This document shows positions 21,152 to 33,100 of a stretch of DNA of 64,000 bases, one piece after another. The stretch is from NCBI RefSeq assembly GCF_036711975.1, contig NC_091972.1:253001-317000 (forward strand). The letters are read 5' to 3'. This DNA is from Onthophagus taurus (lineage: Eukaryota > Arthropoda > Insecta > Coleoptera > Scarabaeidae). The notes beneath the pieces were generated by a model. The model had not been told where the DNA came from. It searched no databases and saw only the letters and a list, made by a program, of their open reading frames with translations. The first letter of the stretch is position 1. Each line of letters begins with the position of its first letter. Both the position numbers and the translations under genes were made by a program.

Positions 21152-24100
21152 ATGTCTTATCCAGAACCGTCTCCGATTGAACAGTTGAATTGGTTGATAC
21201 ACGTCCAACATGTTAGAGGTGAAATTGCTAGTTGTAAACGATTGATTAAGGAAAATATCACAAAAAGCCATGGGAAGAATGATTATGCTTACCACAAAGA
21301 AGTAATTAAAAAAAATAATCATTGTAATCAATAATCATACAATTATGTGATCAATAGGTATATTTTTAGAGTAGGCTATGAAATTTACAGTTTAATTAAA
21401 AAAAATTGAAGATTATTGGATTAAAAGTAGCCTACTTTAAAATATATTTTTGATGATATGGTAATTGGATCGCGTTACACATCACTTGACTAAGCGACAT
21501 TTTATCGGTTTTAGAGATTTTTCATGCTGTCTGGTAGGTAAAGGTGTAACTTATCTTAGAAAAAATGCAGAATACCGAAAAACCTAAAACACTATTTGTT
21601 TTAAAAGATAAAACTAAGCGCCAATCATGTTATACGATTTCAAGTCGGATTTGCATCATACAACGTCTAAAAACCGACTTACTTAGATAGACCAAGAAAT
21701 TCTACAATAAAAAAAATAGATGGACCTACAATTTCGGGCCAATGTCGTTTTCTAGATATTAGTATAAAATTAAAAGTTTATGTCTTTTATTTTATATACC
21801 TAGAATTTAAGTCTAACTAGTTTCGGCCCTTGGCCATCTTCAGAGACTCTACAAATAGATTAACATCTCTCATCTTATCCATTTTACAAACGAAAGCGAT
21901 AGGTAGCGCTAGTTAGCATAAAAATCCAGAACTAACACTAGACCTAGAACTAGAAAGTTTCGGGTTTAGCCGTGCGTCTGAAGACTAATAAAAGAATAAT
22001 AAAATTGTGGCGATGGATAAGAGAAAGTAAAAAGGTCATCAAATTTTAGTACAGCAGAAAAGAACTTGCTGATAGATTTGGCAAACAAATATAAAAATGT
22101 CTTTAAAGTGAGTCAAAACTTGACGCATTTATCTCAAAAAACCAAAGTTCGAACTTTGAACTTTTAATTTTGACATATTTGTCAACTTTATAACAAATCC
22201 TTTAAAATAAGTCCAAACTCGACATATTTACCTTTAATATTAACGGAAATACAATCACTTCCGGTTTGAAACGTCAGAGTCAATTTTCATGTATTTGTCA
22301 TCTTCATTAAAAAACCTTTAAAATGAGTCCAAAGATGACGCACTTATCTCAAAAAACAAAAAAGTTAGAATAAGAAACGTTAAACCCGAAGTTAGCAACA
22401 ATGAAGATAACAATTTAATTTATAAATATTAATACCAACCTTAATTTTTGATTTTTTTTAATTATATTTTTGATTTTGTGACAAATATTAAGACATTTTA
22501 TAAAAATTAAGAATATGTTAAAATGACATTGACAATTCAAACCGGAAGTTGCTTATATCTCGAGTAATATTGGAATTAAACGTATCATGTTTGGACTCAT
22601 TTTAAAGAACTTTTCATGACGATTACAAATATGTCAAAATTCACGTTGACATTTTTAACCGGAAGTTGACCATAACTTCATTAATATTGAAGATAAATAT
22701 GTCGTGTTTGTACTCATTTTAAAGGATTTTTAGTGTAGATTGCAAATATGTCAAAATTGAGGTTGACATTTTAAACCTGAAGTTAGTTATCATGTAATAT
22801 AAGTTTTAAAACTGAAGTTAATCTAGTGTTAGTCACTTTGTCGCACTTTCTTTTTATTTTTAACGTGTTTTTTGGGTCATTTCACAAACTTGGATTATTT
22901 TTTTCGTAAAACAATTTTCAATAGTTTTAGCCTGTCTATTCTGAGAAGTCTTATATTTTTAGAGAGATGAAAACGAACATCCCGTTTTTCTCAACATGAT
23001 TCATGTGTCGCCTAGTCAAGTGATGCATAACGCGGTCCAATTAATAAGTAATAATACTGTGTCACGGTATATGAGGACTTATTGATTCTATGTTGAAATT
23101 AATAATTTGTTATTTATGGATTATTTTAGGGAACGATATTGCGTGAAGAAGGTAAATTGCAGGAAGCCTTAGAAGCATTTCAGATTTGTCATAAATTAAA
23201 TCAAGATGATACGGGACATGTGAAGGAAATTGCAAAATGTTTGTAAGTCTTCTTAGTGTTTATGACCTAAGGAGGAGAAAAATGCTTTATGCACCCTAAC
23301 CCCGGTCAGATGTGCGCGTGATGAGGAAATTTTATCCAACCGGGAGTGTGGGACTCCGCCGGCGACAGGGATTTTATGCCGGCCTCTTGATGGTTACACC
23401 ACTAAAAAACTCCCCCTTTTTTCCTTGCCTATTGGATCTTGGCAGTCCGGACCAGCTTACGCATTTCAGCAGATTGCCTTGGCGATTGTGTTGATACTTT
23501 TCTTTTTCATTTCAATATTCTTCTCTTCGTGTCGGTTCTTGTTGCTTCTCTCGGCAAAATCCATGAGATCTTCTTTCTGTATCCCTCATTATTCCTGGAC
23601 AGGGGGGAGGGGAAGAGCTCCTCCCCATCCTCCTCTTCTTATGCAGACTCCTCTCATCGGATATATGTCATCCCGGCCCTCCTCCTATGTTGAATGGTTT
23701 CTGGATTAGGGGAGTCAAAACTGCCTCCTCCGCTTCTCTTCTTATATGTACCACTCTCTTCGAATATATGGCATCCTGGTACTCTTCCTGTTTCGGATAG
23801 TTTCCTCCCGCGGGTGAATTTCAATGTACAACACAAAAACGACCTATTAATTTTTTAATAACATAGATTACCTTATCATACCTGGATTGGGGGAGACAAA
23901 AGCTGCCTCCCCGCTCCTCTTCTTAGTTCTTCTTCCTTTCTTCTTCTCTCTTCCATCTCTTTTATCTTCATCACCTCTCTTAAGTAATTCATTATGCTAT
24001 CACGCTGCTTTTCGTTGCTCATAAGAAGGTCGGCTACGTTTTCTTGCTTAACGGGTTCTCCCACTTGTATATCCATTTCCATCCTTTCCTTTTCGAAGCG

Positions 24101-27100
24101 ACAACATTCAAATATTGTGTGTCGAGGTGTATCCGTCTCTTGACATCCGAACCAACAGTTGTCTGACTCAATCTTCTTTATCTTCGCCAAGTATGCTGCG
24201 TACACGCCATGCCCAGTTATTGCTTGGGTGGTATAATAATCTACACGAGGCCCTTTACTTTGCCATTCTCTTACATTCTTTATGAAAGTCTTTGCCCATC
24301 CCTCATAATGGTTCCATCTCTCTTGCCACTTTTTATACATGTCTTCTCTGTTCTGTTCTACTTTTTCTCCCCTTGTCTCCCAATTTCTACTTCTTTCCCA
24401 GGCCAGTAAATCCATAGGTGCGTGTCCGGCCAATGTACCTACAGCTTCCGTCGCTACCGTGCGATATGCCGATGTTACGCTTATTACCATTTTTCTTTCA
24501 ATTATTCTCAACATTTTAGCATATTTCTTGTACTTAAGAGCACTTTCCCAAGCTGAGGCTCCGTAGAGAGTGACCGATGTTATAACTGTCGCTAATAGTT
24601 TTCTGCGAGCATAGCTTGGACCTCCTTTTCTAGGCATCAAACGCGTTAGGTTATTATACATTTTTCCGGCTTTCTCTGAGACTTTTTTGATATGCGCCGT
24701 CATGCGTAGATCCTTGTCTAAATGGACTCCTAAGTACTTTACCGATTCTGAGCTTTTAATGATTTGTTGGCCTACTCTAAGCTGTATTGTTTTCAGCTTT
24801 CTTCTTCCTTCCAAAATCACTATCTCGGTCTTCTCTTCTGCTAGTTGTATACCCAGTTCTCTCATATTCTCCGCCACCCTCCGTACGCAGTATCCAGCTT
24901 TATCTCTCATCGCCTCTTCAGATTTCGCTCTCACCACTACTGCCAAATCATCTGCGTAGGCTACCAGCGAGACTCCTTCTTCCACCTTACTTTCCACCAC
25001 CTGGTCGTAGAAAATGTTCCAAAGTGTTCCTCCTAAGACTGACCCCTGCGGGACTCCGCACGTCATTACCTCCTCTCTCCCCCCTGGCAGAACTATCCGT
25101 CTATCCGATAAATAAGATCTTATTATCTTTCTAATTTGCATTGAGAAACCTTTCTTCTCCAATGCTCTGTTAGTGTTTATGACCTAGAAATAGACAATTT
25201 AATGATACATAACAACTAGAACTAGACTAACACTAGACCTAAAACAAGAAACTAGAACTAACGCTAGACCTAGATCTAGAAACATTCGGATTTAGCCGCA
25301 CGTCTTTCAAGACGGCTAGACCCGAATGATTCTATTTCTAGGTCTAGTTCTAATTTTAGTTCAATAAGAATATGCAACAATCTAGCACTGCATAACAATT
25401 GAAACTGTCACTACTGTTACTGTATTAAACTACCACTATGCCTAGAACTAGAATCATTTGGGTTTAGCCGCACGTCTCTAAAGACGGCTAAACCCCAATG
25501 ATTCTAGTTCTAGGTATAGTGTTAGTTCTAATTTTACACTAGCACTATTACTATGTAGAACTAACACTATACCTAGAACTAGAATCATTTGGGTTTAGCC
25601 GCACGTCTCTAAAGACGGCTAAACCCGAATGATTTTAGTTCTAGGTATAGTGTTAGTTCTAGTTTTGCACTAGCACTATTACTAGAACTAACACAAGACC
25701 TAGAACTAGAAGCATTCGGGTTTAGCCGTCTTTAGAGACCCATGGCTAAACCCGAATGTTTCTGGATCTAGGTCTAGTGTTAATTCTAGTTTTCATTCAA
25801 TAAAAATATACCACCATGTAACGCTGAATAACAATTAAAACCAGAATTAGCATTAGACCTAGAACTTGAAACATTCGGATTTAGCCGCACGTCTCTCAAG
25901 ACGGCTAAACCTGAATGATTCTAGTTCTAGGTCTTGTGTTAGTTCTAGTGATAATGTAAAATATTATGTAAACATTCGGATTTAGTCGTACGTCTCTCAA
26001 GACGGCTAAACCCGATTGATTCTAGTTGTAGGTCTTGTTAGTTTTAGTGATAGTGCTAGTGCAAAACTAGAACTAACACTATCACTAGAACTAACACAAG
26101 ACTTAGAACTAGAATTATTCGGGTTTAGCCGTCTTGAGAGACGTGCGGCTAAATCCGAATATTTCTAGATCTAGGTCTAGTGTTAGTTCTAGTTCTGCAC
26201 TAACACTATCACTAGAAAAGTCATTTTGATTCATGAGCGTCAGAACCTGAAAGAGACTAAGGACTTTGCTCTCATTACACCTAATTATTAAACCCTTTTT
26301 CCTCTACGTCAAGAATTCAGTAATAAAATCTTTTAATGTATTATTTATATTAAAACGATTAAATTAGAAAAATACGTTTGTCGTATTTTATAGAAAATAA
26401 TGTCTTTGTCATTTTCAAAGGACATCAAGTTCTTTTGTTTGCATAATCTCGGTCTATTAAATCCCGTATTGTCCAATACCAGAATAAGACAATGGTTGTG
26501 TCACAAAATAATCCTTACAGAAAGGATTTCTATTATCTTTCTTATTAGTGTTGTCCTTCATGTTTCCATGTATCTAAATTATTTAATAAACTAATGTAAA
26601 GAAGAAACTTGATTCAAAATTTCTCTCCGGCGCTATTGAAATCGTGAAAAAGTTTTAATGATGTATTTAAAATCGTTTCCGAACGATCTTTTAAGCTTTT
26701 AATACTTTTTTTAGGTATTTGCTTCAACGATACAGACTGGCCTTGGAGGCGTATTTGGAAGCGGAGAGAGCGTCTACGAAACCCGACTGGGAAATATTTT
26801 ACAATATCGGTGAGTCTGCCGACTTCACAATATCGTACACAGGTAGGAAGGGCGCGCGATTTTGTTGTTTTTTAATTTTGCGTCGGCGGCCGTTACATAA
26901 CTGAACGTAATTTAACCCCGGCTTACCGGGTCACGTATTATTAGTTCCGCCGAAATTTCACGCCTCGACGTCTACGTGGCTCATTAAAGATTTGAAGATT
27001 GTGAGGCCCGGTCGTTGGATGATTTAGTGCAAACTAAATGTGGAGCTCCGGGCAGAATCCATTATCTTTTAGTAGAATTCAATAAGCTGTATGTTAAGCA

Positions 27101-30100
27101 GTACCCGTCGGCTTATCCTACGCGGTTTAGATAACGAGATCGTTAATATCCATTTTAGAGAAACTAGTTCGGTGTTCGTTTCGAGCTCCTGTCAATATTA
27201 ACTAATAAACTTCCGCTACTCCTCATAAATTTATCGATCTATTCTTTTTACCCTTAATCATTTTTATTTCTTTGTAATTTATAGCTCAATGCCTTATTTT
27301 GATGGGAAAACCAGAAAAAGCAAGGGAGTACGTACAGAAATCCCTTCAGTATGATAAACAAGAAGATTCTTATGCGCTTTTAATAAAAATCTTGCTACAA
27401 GAAGGAGAAATAAAATCTGCAATTACAGTTTGCAATGCGGCTTTGGAGTAAGTACCTCCTGGGAAGGGTGTGTTTGGGAGGATTGCCAATCGTAAAAGGA
27501 TATAAGGAATTTTCGTTTTGTTTGATTTTCAGAAACTGCCCGGACAGTATAGAGATGCTTACTCAATCTGGTCTGCTATATTTGAAGTCTGGACAAACGC
27601 AGCTAGCGTTCGAAAGGCTTAGCTCTGCCCTGGCCTTAGAACCGACGTGCTCACGAGCCCTGTTGGGAATCGGATGCATCACGCAGGTTATTATTTGCCG
27701 TACGGCTTTATGGTCAAGCCTCCGGGATTCGATCCAATTATGTCGGCCTTAAGCAACACCTGTTACAACTTTTATCCGTCGTCGACGCCAACGGTGCGGC
27801 GCGGCCTTTCTCTCGTTTCTATTTTCGACGCGCTTTCTGTAATTGAATCTGGGAAATGTGTAAGGAAAGTAATATAAAAGATAGTATTTTGTGGCTTTAT
27901 AAACTTCTTCTTTTTGAGAGTATAATGATAGTAACAAGTTTTGATCTTTTGGGAAAATTAAATTTTCTTCTAATAACGAAAAAGATAAAGATTCAACGAC
28001 GTAAGTGGGAAAAAGTTAAATTGTATTAAAAAATGACGGGCAGTTTATGAAATTTTTAATCCCAAATGAAACGAATCCTCGTCGTGTAGCAAATTAGTCG
28101 GCAACTTTTAATTAAAAAAGTTTATTTTATATAATGGAAATTTGTTTGTAAATCATCGAGTAGTTTTTTACTTGTCGCCAACTTTATTACTACAAACTTT
28201 TAGAACCATTCTAAATTTAAAATATAAGTGCCCCATAATTGGGTAATACGAAAAATAGTGATAAGGTGAATGTGAATGGACGTGGAAACTGAATTGCAGT
28301 TACTGAAATAGAATTACATCTTAATTAAAACTAAAATTTTTATTATAATTTTCCCAACTCGTAATGCACAACTCAACTCTTAATTAACATTCATTATTTA
28401 TTGAGGGGAAGCTGCATTAAAAAGGTAATTTGAAGATTCCTTGTTTGTGGTTGTACATTTAGGATGTTCCACTAAATAACTGTTTGCTGATTACTACATT
28501 GTTTGGTGAAGTAGTTAAATGTAGTTTGTTTATGGTGTGGGGCGACGGTGGTTTGACGATGATGAAGCCGTTTCTAGATGAAATCGATTTTATATGATAA
28601 CGTACCGCTACCGCTTGAGAAGGTATTTCATCCTTCAATTCGTATTATTATACGGACATGTTAGTTAAACTGACCTAATTCTAAATGTTAATTGAAACAC
28701 ATGGTGACAACTCAGAATCTTGGAAATATAAATAAGTTATATTCTCCTAAAATATTCGTGTTATGCAATTTTCTCACTTTCCTAAAGTATAGGCCGAATA
28801 GTTATAATACTCCTCAGTACCTGCATTAAAGTGAACACTTACTGGATTGAATTCCTTTTTTTTGCAATAACGCAACTTTATACCCCACATTTTTTTGTAT
28901 ATTTAAACATCATGTCGCATGTATTATTCTCCCCGTCAATCAGTCACACCACGTTATGCTTTGTTGTGAGTTACATATGCATTTTGACATTTTCACTTGC
29001 ATTTCCTATTTAATGGTATAATGGCTGCATTTTGTCGTTTTGACAAACTAATTACATGAATTTGCGCTATGCATTGAAACGATCAGTTTGCTAATTGTAT
29101 TAGTAATTACCTGTACATTTTTAGTTTTCTAAAATCTGTTGACGGTGCTTTAATTGAAAGTGTTAATATTGATATTCCAGCGGTGACATTGGTTGGTGAA
29201 AAGGACAATTGACTTTATATTATACAGGGTGTATCTGAATGACTGCAACAAACTTCAAGGGGTGATTCTTTAGTGAATTTTAAGGGTACTTTGATATATG
29301 AACTATGAGCGACTTCGGCTCCCCTAAGGAGCTACACCCCTTCAAAAATGGCGGAAAATTTTGGTTTATTTTTTTTTTCTCAAAAACCATAAACGCTAGG
29401 AAAATGAAATTTGGGGAATATGTTTAACTCATAATAGGGCACGTTTTGGCCCTATTTGTACTTTGAACCTACCCTTCTAAACTACTAAACGTAACCACCC
29501 TCGTTCAATTTATGCCTAGATTTTTTGTATGAAGATGATAAATACATTGGAAAAATTTCAGTTAGATAGATAAAACTATTATAAAACTTTTTTGTCTCTC
29601 TGATGTTCTTCGAAAAATTAATAATTTCTGAGAAAAAAGATAATTAAGCAAACACTAACTGTTAAGCTGTGGATTGTTAATTGAAAGTTGGAATGAATTT
29701 TTAATGAAAAAATCTTAGTAGGCTTTGCAATCTTTGTCAGAAATATTTTTGACGTTTAAATGTCAGTGGTTTTCTTACTATTTAAATTGTTCTTATTATA
29801 TTATTGTTTTATTTAAAATTTTGAAACGTCGAGTGAACGAGCGTAAATGCGATAGAACTTTATTTAAAAATTAATATGAAAAACAATAATAATAGTAAGA
29901 AAAACACTGACATTTAAACGTCAAAAATATTTCTGACAAAGATTACAGAGCCTACTAAGATTTTTTCATTAAAAATTCATTCCAACTTTTGATCGACAAC
30001 CCCGATGTTTAACGTGCAGTATTTGCTTTATTTTTTTTCTCAAAAATTTGTCGTTTTTGGAAAAATTTTAGAGAGACAAAAAAGTTTTAGGATACTTTCA

Positions 30101-33100
30101 TCTACCTAGGTAAATTTTTTTTAATGTATTTATCATCTGCATAAAAAAATATTAGCAAAAATGTAAAGGGGGTGGTTACGTTTAGTAATTTAGAAGAGTA
30201 GGTTGAAAGTACAAATAGAGGATCAAAACGTGCCCTATTATGAGTTAAACATATTCCCCAAATTTCATTTTCCTAGCGTTTATGGTTTTTGAGAAAAAGA
30301 AATTAAACCAAAATTTTCCGCCATTTTTGGAGGGGTATAGCTCCTTAGGGGAGCCGAAGTCGCCCATGGTTCATATTTCATATATCAAAGTACCCTTAAA
30401 ATTCACTAAAGAATCACCCCTTGAAGTTTGTTGCAGTCATTCAGATACACCCTGTATATAAAGTATTGTATAGATGTATTGTAGTAATATCCACTGCTAT
30501 TGATTTTTGATCTCTTATACTTCGGAATTAATCCTCTGTAGCGCAAGATATCAAAATTTAAAAATAAGTTGTGAAAAATGTTAATCGAAAGAAATAGGAA
30601 AGATCTATTTTTTTTGTTTATCTGTAAAAAAATAGAATTAAAGGGAGTGTGACAGAAATGTTACACCGCATCAAAACGGTAACTTAACTTAGGTGAAATA
30701 GTCTGAAACAATTGTTGTGTTTATTGTAGCACACATTTCTCGCACATTGTTTGTGAGACACCAGAGCATTTAGAAAATTTGTAGCGTATTCTTTTTTCTG
30801 TTCAAACAGGCCAGTGTCCTGTCGAATCTTGCCTGATTGCCAATGGAGAAACATGTTGTGCTGGACCTTTGTGTCGTTTTGCTTGAATTTCGTTTTTGAT
30901 AGATAGACGGCTTTTCAAATTTGATGGCACACAAAGTTGTTGTAATTTCAAGCCGAAAATCAGCCGAGTTCTAAGGTTTATCCTGCAAGTCCTTTGCCTT
31001 ATGAATTCTTTTGTAAAGAAGCCATACTTTTGCCCAATAAATGGTAAAACATTCGAACATGCCATCTTTTGCTGCGAAGCTGTATTTTGTAGCGTCCCAT
31101 GATGCTATCGATTAGATCTACACCACCCATGTGGCGATTGCTTGGTCTTCTTGTTATACTTCCTCACCTGAGCTTTTGGCATTTCTCCCACAACAGTTGA
31201 TGCCAAATTAACTACTTTGTTATCTTCCCAGGATACGGTTGCTACATCTACACCATTGACATCAGCAACATACTCAACAGAATACCCTTTGTCTTTCTTG
31301 GATATGCCTTTGTGTGTGAATAATCTGAAATCCTGTTTCGACGTACACTACCAAGACTCAGTATACCATTTTTTGACAAGTATTCTATCAATGGCAAAGA
31401 TGTTAAGTAATTGTCGAAATACAATCATTTCACGTGACAGACGCATAACAACATTTGAGGATGCGCTTAGATCAGGTTCGTTGGGTAGTAGCACATTTTC
31501 TGAGCCAGTTTCAGGTTCGATTTTGTATGCAAATCCAGAGACTCCACCACTAAGAACGTAAATCTTATAGCCCCATTTGTAAGGCTTTTTCGGGTTATAT
31601 CTTTTCCAGTTATTCCTTGATTTCGTAGAGTATATTTGCTCATCGACGCAAAGATATTGCTCTAAAGGAATTTTGGCAAAGTTTTTGTTCAATTTTTGAA
31701 CAATTGGTCTGAGTCTGAATAGTCTGTCAAATTTCGGATGTTCGTGGGGCAAGTTTTGTGAATTGTCATTAAAATGAATGAATTGGCGAATTTTTTCAAA
31801 TATCTTTATTTCTTGAATTATAGGAGTTCCAATGGTGCCATTCCAATGACTAGTAACTCGAGGAAGATGAATCAAAGACATGATATACACTATGCCAATA
31901 AATTGCTGAATATCTGTGGTGTTAATTGAACTAAAATTAGAACTAACACTAGAAGCTTTCGGGTTTTGCCGTGCGTCTTTTAATAAAAGGTTTGACGTTT
32001 CGGATGCCATGTTGCAACCTTCTTCAGAAACTGGTTCGAAATGGCCACTTTTCTTAAAAGACGCACGGCAAAACCCGAAAACTTCTAGTGTTAGTTCTAA
32101 TTTTAGTTCAAATATATAAATTAGTCTGTGTTGCAATAAAATCAATCAAATCTTGGGAAAATAAAAACAAGAAGATCTTTGTGTCAAGCTCTAAAATATC
32201 TGCTGGAAAATTTTCATTCCCTAGAAAACACAACTGTTGCTCATTCAAAAGCAGACTTTTCTTCTTCCATCGCAGGTTGAGTTTTTGTGGCTTTCTATGG
32301 CATCCCACGGATTGGGTTGGTTGCAATTGAGATGGCACAGCAGCAGTAGATGGAGACGGATTAGGTTCGCTGCCTTCTAAGTTATGAATAATCTCATCAA
32401 GGTTCACTTCATCGTCTTCATTTTCATCACTAGAAAACTACTGCTCTTGCTCCATTTCATTTTCAGCTTGATAATCTGGATCTGCAACACTGTCATCGTC
32501 ATCTTCCATGTCATCTTCACTGTCTTCGAAAGTATTCAACATCTCGGCTATTTTAAAGCAAATGAACCATATTATATTATCAACCTCTTCACAAAGTAAA
32601 ATTTACCCACGTTAGGCAATGGGACACTTCAAGACCATCGAAGGCATACAATTATATAAAAACCCACATTACACCATAAAGTACATGTAGCTTACTAACC
32701 TTGTATATTTTCGAAAAACACACAGTATTAATCACGTTTTCTTATATTTTTTACTGATTTTTCAAAAGCACATAGGCAGATCCCACCCGATCTGTCGACG
32801 AACAATAGCCATCGCGCGGCCCTAACGCCATCTACATTTTTTGTCTTAAAGTAAGTCGATACATCGGTTTGTTGCAGATAAGTCACACTGACTCAAAATT
32901 GGTTTGAAAAAATGTGTAAATTTTGGTAGGCAAAGAATAGTTTGTGACAGAAATATTACACCACGCTACAGAGGGTTAAGCACTGTTGATTCTAAATTCA
33001 TTTTGGTCGCAAAGCTTTTCATTGAATATGTTGATGCCAGGAGTAACTTTGTTATCAATTTTTACGTTTAAGTTTTCTCTTCCTTTATTTTGTTCGTGTT

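Larger units (their letters stand above)
30802..32560 (-). pseudogene. piggyBac transposase pseudogene
   Basis: Pieces in order: an acidic N-terminus (EDSEDDMEDDDDSVADPDYQ), QDLIDFIATQTNLYI, then a 186-bp insertion. These are followed by TTDIQQFIGIVYIMSL, KFDRLFRLRPIVQ, QYLCVDEQIYSTKSR (first catalytic Asp), YKWGYKIYVL and a frameshifted second Asp region. C-terminal remnants VPSNLKSRLSIKNEIQ and IRQDSTGHWPV close it. An early stop (after EMEQEQ), frameshifts and the insertion destroy it. It reads antisense to BBS4. Confidence 0.85.
30532..32975 (-). mobile_element. piggyBac transposon copy in BBS4 intron 5
   Basis: TTAA flanks both ends (30528-30531, 32976-32979). Terminal repeats read TCCTCTGTAGCG at the left and CCCTCTGTAGCG (minus) at the right, each followed inward by a tgacagaaat.ttacacc subterminal repeat. 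The 2.44-kb length and transposase remains fit a full-length but dead piggyBac. Confidence 0.9.

Noticed and set aside
23312..25134. Several plus-strand frames of 60-115 residues
   Set aside because: All are antisense to the LINE reverse transcriptase and its 3' end.
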